Shown: positions 34,159 to 42,855 of the stretch, piece after piece
How the letters are laid out: the number at the start of each line of letters is the position of its first letter
How positions within the stretch are numbered: the stretch's first letter is position 1
From: an uncultured Eubacterium sp.
GTDB lineage: Bacteria; Bacillota; Clostridia; Lachnospirales; Lachnospiraceae
Assembly (NCBI GenBank): GCA_947088865.1
Contig: CAMUHY010000014.1
Location: 1-64,000 of the forward strand
Reading direction: 5' to 3'
DNA: 64,000 nucleotides
Notes under the pieces: model-generated
Databases searched by the model: none
Seen by the model: the letters and a program-made list of their open reading frames with translations, nothing else
Told to the model about the DNA's origin: nothing
Translations under genes and position numbers: made by a program

Positions 34159-34329
34159 ATAAATCCTCCATTCTAAAGTGTAGAGTAAATATTGCATATT
34201 TTTCTAATGGATATTATACTTTTTACAAACTAATTTACAAAATATATGTTTGATATTGCTGCCATATCATTTTTATATATCAAATATTGTTCTATATGAA
34301 ATTATTTATATATTAATTCTTCTGATGAT

Positions 34330-34397
34330 TTTTAATGTCATTAAGGAAGTCTCCTGTTTTAATATCATAGAAGTATGAGTGAGAACAGAAACTTGCA
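34330..34397 (+). repeat. Dispersed hairpin element, copy D (variant)
   Basis: Starts like the others (TTTAATGTCATTAAGGAAGT) and then has a variant core: stem CTGTTTT with GAGAACAG and an AATATCATAG-type loop like copy E. Together with copy C it fills the MATE/LysR divergent gap of 483 bases. Confidence 0.65.
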
Positions 34398-34417
34398 CTT
34401 TGATAGAAGCTAGATAA

Positions 34418-34487
34418 TTTAATCTCATCAAGGAAATCCCATTTCAATGCTGCAAAGGCATAAATGGAAGGATTGCTTGTTTCAGTG
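34418..34487 (+). repeat. Dispersed hairpin element, copy C
   Basis: Inner stem CCATTT/AAATGG where copy A has CCACTT/AAGTGG, a compensatory change. Outer stem CAAGGAAATCC with GGATTGCTTG. Loop AATGCTGCAAAGGCAT is identical to copy A. Confidence 0.8.
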
Positions 34488-34641
34488 AAAGTATAAGCTT
34501 CCATTGAAAAGTAGTGATAGTAGCTAGTTGGTCTAAACAAACAGCATAGCAGTTTGCGAATATCCGTTTAACGTAAGTAGTAAAGTGGATTGCAAATATT
34601 TTACATATAAAATTATAAGATATTTTAGGATGGAAAAAGGA

Positions 34642-35535
34642 ATGAATATTAGTTATGAATATTATCATGTTTTTTATTATGTTGCAAAATATAAAAATCT
34701 TACACTTGCTGCAGATACATTACACAGCAGTCAACCCAATATTTCTCGAACCATAAAATTGCTGGAACATAATTTAGGTTGTCAATTGCTTGTTCGTTCT
34801 AATCGTGGAATTTCATTGACACCAGAAGGGGAACAATTATATACACATGTAAAAATTGCTGTTGAGCAGCTTCAAACAGCAGAGGAAGAATTAAAAATGT
34901 TGACGGGTTTACATAGGGGCGTTGTCTGTGTTGGTGCCAGTGAGACTGCTTTACATTTGCTGCTTCTTCCTGCATTAAAAATTTTTAAAGAAACACACCC
35001 TAAAATTCGTATTCGCATTCAAAATCATCTTACTATTCAAGCAATTGAATCCGTAAAACAGGGAGTAGTTGATTTTGCTGTGGTTGCTTCACCAGCAGAT
35101 ATACCAGATTCTTTAAAGGCGACCTCTCTTGTTGATTTTCAGGATATTCTTATAGGAGGAAGTGATTTCAAAAAATTATCAAAAAATCCAGTTTCTTTGC
35201 ATGATATTTATCGTTATCCTCTTGTATGTTTAAGTGAAAACACAATGAGTTATCGTTTTTATGAGCAGTTTTATCGCAAAAATGGTTTGTTTTTAAAACC
35301 AGAATTTGAAGCAGCCACAACAGACCAAATTTTGCCTATGGTAAAAAATAATTTAGGACTTGGTTTTTTTCCAAAAAAATTGGCTAAAGAAGCTTTGATT
35401 GCAGGTGAAGTTTATTCAATTGATTTATTAGAGATTATTCCTTGTCGAGAAATTTTCCTTGTAGAAAATAAAGAGCGTCCCTTAACCGTTACGGCAGGCG
35501 CATTAAAAGAGTTGCTTTGTAAAGTGAAGGAGTAA
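34642..35535 (+). CDS. LysR family transcriptional regulator (divergent to MATE)
   Basis: A 297-residue LysR regulator. DNA-binding part: YEYYHVFYYVAKYKNLTLAA, then DTLHSSQPNISRTIKLLEHN and VRSNRGISLTPEGEQLY. The effector domain contains RGVVCVGASETALHLLLLPA and ends with VTAGALKELL. It probably controls the divergent MATE gene, by usual LysR logic. The start is uncertain between ATG 34630 and ATG 34642, since both have close-set purine-rich sites; the second matches family starts. Confidence 0.87.
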   Translation: MNISYEYYHVFYYVAKYKNLTLAADTLHSSQPNISRTIKLLEHNLGCQLLVRSNRGISLTPEGEQLYTHVKIAVEQLQTAEEELKMLTGLHRGVVCVGASETALHLLLLPALKIFKETHPKIRIRIQNHLTIQAIESVKQGVVDFAVVASPADIPDSLKATSLVDFQDILIGGSDFKKLSKNPVSLHDIYRYPLVCLSENTMSYRFYEQFYRKNGLFLKPEFEAATTDQILPMVKNNLGLGFFPKKLAKEALIAGEVYSIDLLEIIPCREIFLVENKERPLTVTAGALKELLCKVKE

Positions 35536-35732
35536 TTTCAACATAAAAATTTTGTTTATATAGGCATAAGATTTTGTTAACAATATTGCTGAATATAATA
35601 AAATGAATTTTTAAAAAATAATATAATTATGTTATAAGAAAGAAAAATAGTGAGTAATCTGTACTAGACAGAAGAATTACAAAAAATTGTACTTGGAGAT
35701 GTGTATATTAAAAGTACTAACAGTGTGGCAAT

Positions 35733-35837
35733 ATGATACTAAAACGTATGGATGGTTATGTGTCTGGATTAATAAAAAGTGTTACAGATGGAAAAATATT
35801 AGAAAAGAAAATAGAGGAACTTGCAATTGAAAAATAG
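35733..35837 (+). pseudogene. 34-codon frame in front of a terminator, probable gene remnant
   Basis: A short frame starting MILKRMDGYVSGLIKSVTDG and ending in Lys/Glu-rich helix KKIEELAIEK. Its stop lies inside the left arm of a strong terminator, as at a real gene end. An upstream frame (GDVYIKSTNSVAI) stops just before it, so the remnant is probably broken. I do not recognise the parent family. Confidence 0.3.
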
Positions 35838-35873
35838 CATATGCAATTTTCCAATTGCAATATTCTTTTTTCA
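35821..35873 (+). terminator. Long terminator in the gene-poor stretch
   Basis: TTGCAATTG (35821-35829) pairs with CAATTGCAA (35852-35860) and the stem continues inward with AAAAT/ATTTT and GCAT/ATGC, two mismatches in 20 positions, followed by TATTCTTTTTTC. Confidence 0.75.
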
Positions 35874-35941
35874 AAATCATTGAATGATGATAATTTGTAT
35901 TTTCAACTATTTTTGTTAATATAGAACTTTTTATTTACTCC

Positions 35942-35985
35942 ATCACTCCCTAATGAATATAAAATTATTAGGGAGTGATTTTGTA
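35942..35985. terminator. Terminator-like hairpin, 13-bp perfect stem
   Basis: ATCACTCCCTAAT at 35942-35954 pairs with ATTAGGGAGTGAT at 35967-35979, followed by TTTGTATATAT. No gene is seen directly before it on the plus strand. Confidence 0.6.
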
Positions 35986-36622
35986 TATATACCAATTTTT
36001 AACATAAGAAATATGTAACTCAGGTCTCCATACCAAAAATATAAAAACATATGGATACCTTATGAAAAAAATGCAATAGAGTCTTTCTTAATTAAATTTA
36101 TATTTTTATTTGAAAAGTATGAAAAAATTGGTGATATATTAAAATGAATACTAAAAATTATGTATTATAAACAATTGATAATAATACGTAATCTTATTAT
36201 TGTTTTCTTTAATTAAAAAATAGTATAACAGATATAAACACATAAATCAACTAAAAATAAAAAACAGTAAAAAAGGCAGAATGATGGTTGATAATTGATT
36301 TATTAAACATGTTATTTTAAGGCTATTAGTAAGTAATATTAGTAGCTTTTTTATGTTTAGTTCTTCAAGTTATTATTTTGTATATAATTAAAGCTTATAT
36401 TTTGAATAATAACTATTGTAAATATAAATATTTACTTAAAATAATTAATAAAAGAAAGATATAAATGAATTTGTTAGTAATGTAGGTTTGTATAACTGCA
36501 TTCGGTAGAATATAACAAATTTCGATATAAAATAACAAAAGACACAAAATTGTGTTGAAAAATGATATTGTATAGAGAAAGGAGCAAAGAGATATGATAA
36601 GAGGTTTACTATTTATAAATAT
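35986..36622. other. Gene-free AT-rich stretch
   Basis: I see no gene. One plus-strand frame ending at about 36147 reads KNIWIPYEKNAIESFLIKFI and on to EKIGDILK without a start codon, perhaps a remnant. The rest is very AT-rich and stop-filled. This marks the left edge of the rearranged island. Confidence 0.4.
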
Positions 36623-37065
36623 TTATTTATATTTAATAGAATTTTTTTGTGAAGATTCCCCAAAAATCTTAATATTTAGGTTATTATCAATATATCCTTG
36701 TCGAATAGAGTTTATATATGTAGTAGGTGGTTTACCAGGAAGTTGACACAAATCCATAATATAGACCATAGCCTTTTTTCGGATACCGCCAACATTTACC
36801 ATAACATTTTTCTTGAAATAATGAAGAGGGTATCCCTCATATATATTTAATCTCTTTTTATCTTCTGAATCAATTTCTATAAAAGGACTAGTACAACAGA
36901 GCCTGATTTTCGCTTTATGGTTGTGTATGAATTGTTCATGCTGCCTCTGTATATAAGTTCCCAATTATTTAATAATCCTGTTCCTAAAATTGTTGCAGAG
37001 GGGCATCTATGAGCCATTTGCTCTAAATTAAGATTGCTTCCATATGCTACATATAATTTACTCAT
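36623..37065 (-). pseudogene. Gamma-glutamylcyclotransferase-like (GGCT/AIG2) gene, frameshifted
   Basis: Two minus-strand frames make one GGCT-like protein. The first (37065 down to about 36880) has the family start MSKLYVAYGSNLNLEQMAHR and CPSATILGTGLLNNWEL. The second carries PFIEIDSEDKKRLNIYEGYP and the C-terminal part. A one-base shift at about 36885-36890 joins them; without it the first frame stops after SVVLVLL. GGCT-type enzymes release 5-oxoproline from gamma-glutamyl peptides. In amidoligase loci they are thought to edit or remove the added amino acid. The amidoligase remnant upstream on the same strand fits that pairing. Confidence 0.7.
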
Positions 37066-37112
37066 TGACAAATTCCAATTTCCCGTTATGCCAATAGGTC
37101 AGCTATTATTTA

Positions 37113-37418
37113 TTAGGCTACTGTACAATTCATTCCTGCGGCTTTTTTTAATGGTGTCATAAGATGTAATCGACATGTTTTAAATTCATCTCCATAAATA
37201 CCTAAACGACGAGTAAGGATATTCCTTATAATCGTAATTTTTTTTTCGGGGGGGGGGGGAGGGGGTATAACCAACCATTGAACGGAATATAATGTTTTCT
37301 TGTGATGTAATAGACCATGCTGATACGGCTAAATAAAATTGAATATAGGCTTTAATTTTTCCAGCATGTAAGGTGCTGTTCAAAAATCTAAATTCGATTG
37401 TATCTTTTGAAAAATAGT
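37113..37418 (-). pseudogene. Amidoligase-like C-terminal fragment with a 12-C tract
   Basis: The minus strand encodes [20 protein letters not shown] then [11 protein letters not shown], the active-site region of the ATP-dependent amidoligase family. The terminal part, [16 protein letters not shown], lies in another frame. They are joined by a tract of 12 C (plus-strand G at 37248-37259); 11 or 14 C would make one frame. The N-terminal two thirds are absent: at about 37419 the sequence changes to plus-strand STAND-TPR remnant DNA. Partner of the GGCT-like gene 50 bases downstream. Confidence 0.65.
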
Positions 37419-38010
37419 GTAGAAGAATTGAGGAAAGAGTTGGAGCAAAATGGATTTCAACTGGAATACAAAAATGAGAAAAATAAGCTGATAAATATTC
37501 AACAGTCATATGAAACATTATATGATTTATCTAAATTAACAAAGGCGGAGAAAAATATTTTAGAAGCTTTTCTGTTTTTCCATATTTGCCTTTGGTTGTT
37601 TAGGTGTGTAATCAATGGTTACTTTTCGATGCGAGCCAACAATGAAAAAACATGTAGGATTAATTGAGTCATGTTAAAAGAGTTTAGAAATATCAGAAAA
37701 TGATTCTGCTTTAGAATGTCAAAATTATGTACCTTTTGCAGAAAGTATAATTGAAAAAATAGATATGAGACAAGGTATAGAAAAAGCTGAATTTATGTTT
37801 AGGCTTGCTTCTTTATTATAATACATTGCAGACTATAAGAAAACAGAAAAATTATATCAACAAAATCTTGAAATATATAAACAAGAATTAGGGGAGAATT
37901 ATCCTGATACTGTCACAAATTATACTAATCTGGGAGGAGTGTATGAAAGTTAGGGAAAATACAAAATGGCATTGGTTTATTACTTAAAAGCATATAAGAT
38001 TTTTGTTTTT
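37419..38010 (+). pseudogene. Decayed, internally deleted copy of the STAND-TPR gene
   Basis: Follows the intact gene at 39397 from its codon for [17 protein letters not shown] onward. First block: matching about 40175-40385, then a deletion rejoining at the codons for KPTMKKHVG, then matching about 40508-40845, and then straight to the last TPR unit (GKYKxALxYYLKAYKIFVF). In-frame stops and frameshifts are present. Of the TPR repeats only about one is left against twelve in the intact gene, so the array has collapsed by recombination. The N-terminal and NTPase regions are missing. Confidence 0.85.
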
Positions 38011-38225
38011 TCATAAATATTAGTGTATTGCACTAATGTAACATTACCAACAGGAGCCTTAAACAAAAAAATAATCGTTTATGTTTATACATACCCTATA
38101 ATGATGACATATGCAATAAACTTACCTAAATTTTATAAAAAAGACATTTGACATTTACAATGTTATCTTAATTTATAGTATGTAATCCTACATATTTGAA
38201 GAGGAACATTAAAGGAAAAAAGAAC

Positions 38226-38423
38226 ATGCACGATTATAATATAGAAAGAATGAACTTACTGGAAGAAACTCCAACAACCGAGCCAGAACGCCAGTTATAC
38301 TATGTAGCAAAGTGCCAACAGCACGTTCAAGCATTAGAAAAAAGATTAGGACGTAACGTAAGCTGTTATGTAGAGACGTTTGGGTGTGCAAATATTATAG
38401 CTACACAGAAAATGAGAAAGTGA
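38226..38423 (+). pseudogene. Duplicated 5' fragment of miaB
   Basis: The first 163 bases (38226-38388) match the start of miaB (42856-43018) with only a few changes, one of them Ala to Thr (LLEETPTTEP). After YVETFGC the frame runs into unrelated residues and stops. The upstream leader is also duplicated, but its promoter-like region has lost seven bases. The fragment keeps one of the cluster-binding Cys and no radical SAM domain, so it is not functional. Confidence 0.92.
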
Positions 38424-38487
38424 AGTATAAAGAAAAATAAATAAAATGTATAGATATTATATTTTTAAACAGAATGATTATATATTC

Positions 38488-38516
38488 AAGGCAGGCATTA
38501 AAACCCTGCTTTTTTG
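38488..38516 (+). terminator. Terminator after the miaB fragment
   Basis: AAGGCAGG pairs with CCCTGCTT with one bulged G, followed by TTTTTT. It lies at the start of the 307-base gap before the TIR gene; the rest of that gap is AT-rich with no gene. Confidence 0.6.
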
Positions 38517-38730
38517 CATCTTATATGTTATAACAGAAATAGAGTGCTTTTAAATATTTATATAAAGTATATCTCAAATAAAAGTATTTTGTAAATATTG
38601 TTTATAATATTGTATTTAATATTGATTATAAATAATGATGATGTTATTATAGTTTGTAATTAAATATTTACTATAAGTAATATATAATTAAATATTATAA
38701 TATAAATTTTTATAGAATAGGTAAATTTTT

Positions 38731-39378
38731 ATGGGACAACACATTATAAACAATTTACAAGGCGTTACCATAGGAGGCAATTATACAGGAGGAAATAGTA
38801 TAATAAATGATTATAATCCTTCAATGGAAGAACATGTAAAGGAAAGCAACGATAAAACAATCTTTCTTTCTTACAATTGGCATGATGGAGAAATAGCAGA
38901 TAAAATTCATAAACATTTATCAAGTTTTTCTAATATTACTGTAAAAAGAGATATTTGCTATATTGGCATATGGAAAAGTATCCGAGAATTTATGAAAAGT
39001 ATTAGAAATCAAAGTTATGCTGTTTTGATTGTTAGTGATTATTATTTAAAATCAAAAAATTGTATGTTTGAAGTAACAGAGATTATGAAAGAACAAGCAT
39101 ATAAAGACAGGATATTTCCAGCAGTAGTGGAACACAGAATATATGACCCATTGATACGAGCAAAATATATAAAGCATTGGCAAGAAGAATGTAATAAGTT
39201 AGAAGTAGCTATAAAGGGATTGGATTTAGCAAATGTTACAGAATTGACAGCTGATTTAAAATATTATAAAAGTATTGCTTCTTCTATGGGAGAATTTTTA
39301 AGTATTGTTGCGGATAAGAATAATCCAGATATTCAAGAAGTAGAAATTCAAATAGAGAAAGCAATATTAAAGAATTAA
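38731..39378 (+). CDS. TIR-domain effector protein with N-terminal Gly/Asn-rich motif
   Basis: A 215-residue protein. Residues 40-150 are a TIR domain: TIFLSYNWHDGEIADKIHKH, YAVLIVSDYYLKSKN, and the S-K-N-C-M-F-E pattern that places the catalytic Glu at 114. Bacterial TIR domains of this kind usually cleave NAD+ or make signalling nucleotides during phage infection. Residues 150-215 are helical. Residues 7-26 (NNLQGVTIGGNYTGGNSIIN) are nearly the same as residues 7-25 of the STAND protein encoded 18 bases downstream, and resemble a short homotypic (RHIM/amyloid-like) motif. Weak ribosome site (AATAGGT). Confidence 0.82.
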   Translation: MGQHIINNLQGVTIGGNYTGGNSIINDYNPSMEEHVKESNDKTIFLSYNWHDGEIADKIHKHLSSFSNITVKRDICYIGIWKSIREFMKSIRNQSYAVLIVSDYYLKSKNCMFEVTEIMKEQAYKDRIFPAVVEHRIYDPLIRAKYIKHWQEECNKLEVAIKGLDLANVTELTADLKYYKSIASSMGEFLSIVADKNNPDIQEVEIQIEKAILKN

Positions 39379-39396
39379 TACAAAGGAGTACTTGTT

Positions 39397-42300
39397 ATGG
39401 AACAAGATATAGATAATCATCTTCAAGGCAATAATATTGGAGAATATACAGGTGGTAATAGCATAAAAAATTATATAGTATTATATCAGGACAAAGACCG
39501 TGAATTTATTGTTACACATAATGTCAATATCAAGCCTGTATCTTATTTTACTGGACGTGAAGTAGAATTGAACAAGTTATGTCAAATGGTAGAAGAAAGT
39601 CATAAGGCTGTTTTAGTAAGTGGAATGGGTGGAATTGGAAAAACCAACATTTGTAAAAAATTGTTTGAAAAATATACAGATAAGAATATAGCATATAAAA
39701 ATAGACTCTTTCATCATGTTGGATATATTGAGTATAATGGAAATATGGATAATAGTTTACTCAACTGTTTGAAGTATAAGAAACAAGACAATCCAGAGCT
39801 GAATAAAGAAGCTGCTTGGATGGAACTAGAATACTTGGCATCCGATGGAAAGTTATTGTTATTTGTGGATAATGTAAATGTGCCTATTAGTAATGACCCA
39901 AGTTTAAAAAAATTAAATGAACTTCCAGGAGCAATTGTTTTAACATCTAGGCGGACAGTATTTAGTAAAGAATTTGAACCATTCCAAATTGGCTTTCTTA
40001 GTACCAAACAATGTAGAGAAATTTATGAGAAAATTCGATTTGGGAGCAGTACGAAAAAAGTCAATGAGGAAGAAGAACCTCATTTGAATTACATAATAGA
40101 AAAATTAGCGGCTAGACATACCATTACGATTGAATTTTTGGCACATTTAGCCAAAACAAAACATTGGTCAGTAGAAAAATTGAGGAAAGAGTTGGAGCAA
40201 AATGGATTTCAACTGGAATATAAAGATGAGGAAGATAAGCTGATAAATATTCAACAGTCGTATGAAACATTATATGATTTATCTAAATTAACAGAGACAG
40301 AGCAAAATATTTTAGAGGCTTTTTCTGTTTTTCCATATTTACCTTTGGCTATTAAGGTGTGTAATCAATGGTTACTTTCCGATGCAGGTGTTGAGGAAAA
40401 AGAGGATATTTTAGAAGGATTATATCGAAAAGGTTGGCTACAATTTGATATAGAACAAGAAAGTTATAGTTTGCATCCAGTATTTTCAACATTTATTTAT
40501 GAAAAATGCAAGCCAACGATGAAAAAACATGTAGGATTAATGAAGTCATGTCAAAAGAGTTTAGAAATACCAGAAAGTGGTTCTGCTTTAGAATGTCAAA
40601 ATTATGTACCTTTTGCAGAAAGTATAGTTGAAAAAGTAGATATGGGACAAGGTATAGAAAAAGCTGAATTTATGTTTAAGCTTGCTTATTTGTTACAATA
40701 CATTGCAGATTATAAGAAAGCAGAAAAATTATATGAACAAAGTCTTGAAATATATAAACAAGAATTAGGGGAGAATCATCCAGATACTGCCACAAATTAT
40801 AATAATCTGGGAGGAGTGTATGCTAGTCAGGGAAAATACAAGGAAGCAGAAAGCTTGTACAAAAAAGGATTAGAAATACGTGAAAAGATATTAGGAGAGA
40901 ATCATCCAGATATTGCTACAAGCTATAATAATCTGGGAGGAGTGTATGCTAGTCAGGGAAAATATAAGGAAGCGGAAAAATTGTATAAAAAGGGATTAGA
41001 AATAAATGAAAAGATATTAGGAGAGAATCACCCAGATATTGTTATAAGCTATAATAATTTGGGAGGAGTGTATGCTAGTCAGGGAAAATATAAGGAAGCA
41101 GAAAGCTTGTACAAAAAAGGATTAGAAATACGTGAAAAGATATTAGGAGAGAATCATCCAGATATTGTTATAAGCTATAATAATTTGGGAGGAGTGTATG
41201 AAAATCAGGGAAAATACAAGGAAGCGGAAAGCTTGTATAAAAAAGGATTAGAAATAAGTGAAAAGGCATTAGGAGGAAATCATCCTTATACTGCTATAAG
41301 CTATAATAATCTGGGAGGAGTGTATGTTAGACAGGGAAAATACAAGGAAGCAGAAAGTTTATATAAAAAAGGATTAGAAATAAATGAAAAGATATTCGGG
41401 GAGAATCATCCAGATCCAGCTACAAGCTATAATAATCTGGCATATGTATATGCTAGTCAGGGAAAATACAAGGAAGCGGAAAGCTTGTATAAAAAAGGAT
41501 TAGAAATAAGTGAAAAGATATTCGGGGAAAATCATCCAGATTCAGCTACAAGCTATAATAATCTGGCATATGTATATGCTAGTCAGGGAAAATACAAGGA
41601 AGCAGAAAGTTTGTATAAAAAAGGATTAGAAATAAGTGAAAAGATATTCGGGGAGAATCATCCAGATACTGCCATAAGCTATACTAATCTAGCAGAAGTG
41701 TATGCTAGTCAGGGAAAATACAAGGAAGCGGAAAGCTTGTATAAAAAAGGATTAGAAATACGTGAAAAAATATTAGGAGAAAATCATCCTTATACTGGTA
41801 TAAGCTATAATAATCTGGGAGGAGTGTATGATAAACAGGGAAAATACAAGGAAGCGGAAAGCTTGTATAAAAAAGGATTAGAAGTAAGTGAAAAGATATT
41901 CGGGGAGAATCATCCAGATGCTGCCATAAGCTATATTAATCTAGCAGGAGTGTATGTTAAACAGGAAAAATACAATGAAGCAGAAAGATTATATAAAAAA
42001 GGATTAGAAATAAGTAAAAAGACATTAGGAGAAAATCATCCTTATATAGCTACAAGCTATAATAATCTAGCAGGAGTGTATGCTAGACAGAGAAAATACA
42101 ACAAAGCGGAAAGCTTGTATAAAAAAGGATTAGAAATAAGTGAAAAGATATTCGGGGAGAATCATCCCGATACTGCTATAAGTTATAATAATCTGGGAGG
42201 AGTGTATGATAGACAGGGAAAATACAAAATAGCATTGATTTATTACTTAAAAGCATATAAGATTTTTGTTTTTAAATTAGGGTTGCAACATCCAAATACA

Positions 42301-42405
42301 CAGATTGTTTATGGAAATATGGAAATAGCTTATTCTAAATGGAATCCAGAAGGTGATTTTAACCAGTGGTTGGAAGAAGAAATGAAAGAAATAAAACAAG
42401 AATAA
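39397..42405 (+). CDS. STAND (NB-ARC-like) NTPase with TPR repeat sensor
   Basis: A 1002-residue protein. Residues 7-25 (NHLQGNNIGEYTGGNSIKN) copy the N-terminal motif of the TIR protein. Residues 50-300 are a STAND/NB-ARC NTPase: FTGREVELNKL, Walker A GMGGIGKT at 76-83, Walker B LLLFVD at 155-160, sensor-like GAIVLTSRRTVF. Residues 300-425 are a winged-helix and linker region. From about 425 to 970 there are kinesin-light-chain-type TPR units of 42 residues, twelve of them almost identical. STAND proteins bind a trigger with the repeat region, form oligomers and activate an effector. Good ribosome site AAAGGAG; likely one operon with the TIR gene. Confidence 0.88.
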   Translation: MEQDIDNHLQGNNIGEYTGGNSIKNYIVLYQDKDREFIVTHNVNIKPVSYFTGREVELNKLCQMVEESHKAVLVSGMGGIGKTNICKKLFEKYTDKNIAYKNRLFHHVGYIEYNGNMDNSLLNCLKYKKQDNPELNKEAAWMELEYLASDGKLLLFVDNVNVPISNDPSLKKLNELPGAIVLTSRRTVFSKEFEPFQIGFLSTKQCREIYEKIRFGSSTKKVNEEEEPHLNYIIEKLAARHTITIEFLAHLAKTKHWSVEKLRKELEQNGFQLEYKDEEDKLINIQQSYETLYDLSKLTETEQNILEAFSVFPYLPLAIKVCNQWLLSDAGVEEKEDILEGLYRKGWLQFDIEQESYSLHPVFSTFIYEKCKPTMKKHVGLMKSCQKSLEIPESGSALECQNYVPFAESIVEKVDMGQGIEKAEFMFKLAYLLQYIADYKKAEKLYEQSLEIYKQELGENHPDTATNYNNLGGVYASQGKYKEAESLYKKGLEIREKILGENHPDIATSYNNLGGVYASQGKYKEAEKLYKKGLEINEKILGENHPDIVISYNNLGGVYASQGKYKEAESLYKKGLEIREKILGENHPDIVISYNNLGGVYENQGKYKEAESLYKKGLEISEKALGGNHPYTAISYNNLGGVYVRQGKYKEAESLYKKGLEINEKIFGENHPDPATSYNNLAYVYASQGKYKEAESLYKKGLEISEKIFGENHPDSATSYNNLAYVYASQGKYKEAESLYKKGLEISEKIFGENHPDTAISYTNLAEVYASQGKYKEAESLYKKGLEIREKILGENHPYTGISYNNLGGVYDKQGKYKEAESLYKKGLEVSEKIFGENHPDAAISYINLAGVYVKQEKYNEAERLYKKGLEISKKTLGENHPYIATSYNNLAGVYARQRKYNKAESLYKKGLEISEKIFGENHPDTAISYNNLGGVYDRQGKYKIALIYYLKAYKIFVFKLGLQHPNTQIVYGNMEIAYSKWNPEGDFNQWLEEEMKEIKQE
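40798..42309 (+). repeat. Twelve tandem 126-bp repeats encoding TPR units
   Basis: Each 126-bp unit encodes 42 residues beginning YNNLGGVYxxQGKYKEAE. Units 1-10 are nearly identical at DNA level (for example GGAAAATACAAGGAAGC recurs); units 11 and 12 diverge. The period is a multiple of three, so gain or loss of units keeps the frame. Confidence 0.93.
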
Positions 42406-42557
42406 AAAGAGATGTGATAGTATCAGACAAGACCAAAACATATGGGTAACAAACGAGTAACTAACAATATCCTTGTTAAGCCTAGTATTTACTGGGGTGA
42501 CGGTTTCTGTTGAGGAGGCAGTAACTATGTATAAAATATACATATAATTTTTATAGG
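42406..42557. other. Short gap after the STAND gene
   Basis: No recognised gene. A small open stretch ending at about 42512 reads NNILVKPSIYWGDGFC and could be a remnant. Confidence 0.3.
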
Positions 42558-42591
42558 AAACAGCCAAATTTTTAAAGTTTGGCTGTTTTTA
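42558..42591 (+). terminator. Terminator of the TIR-STAND unit
   Basis: AAACAGCCAAA at 42558-42568 pairs perfectly with TTTGGCTGTTT at 42578-42588, followed by TTAA. Confidence 0.85.
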
Positions 42592-42772
42592 AACAATAAA
42601 CATAAATAAAAATATGGTACTAATGTAACATGACTGATAGAAACTTTAGATAAAATAATCTTTTATATTTATATATATTCCTATAATGACGACATATGCA
42701 ATAAACTTACCTAAAATCCTCCCACCACACCCTCACAACCACCACTTTACCCAAATTTTATAAAAAAGACAT

Positions 42773-42801
42773 TTGACATCTGATATTTACAATGTTATCT
42801 T
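42773..42801 (+). promoter_or_regulatory. Candidate promoter of miaB
   Basis: TTGACA at 42773-42778, 17-base spacer, TATCTT at 42796-42801. In the duplicated copy near 38150 the spacer is only 10 bases, because seven bases are missing. Confidence 0.5.
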
Positions 42802-42855
42802 AATTTATAGTATGTAATCCAACATATTTGAAGAGAAAAATTAAAGGAAAAAACC

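Noticed and set aside
35535-36622. Possible integrase or resolvase remnant at 35.7 kb
   Set aside because: The 34-residue frame has no catalytic motif and the resemblance was too vague to name.
37186-37518. Continuous minus-strand frame of 110 codons across the amidoligase fragment
   Set aside because: Its first 33 codons are antisense to the STAND-TPR remnant and its last 23 lie beyond the C tract in the wrong frame; only the middle is amidoligase.
40798-42309. Regular 126-bp tandem array that could suggest a CRISPR or satellite repeat
   Set aside because: The array is fully inside an open frame, has no spacers, and encodes standard 42-residue TPR units.
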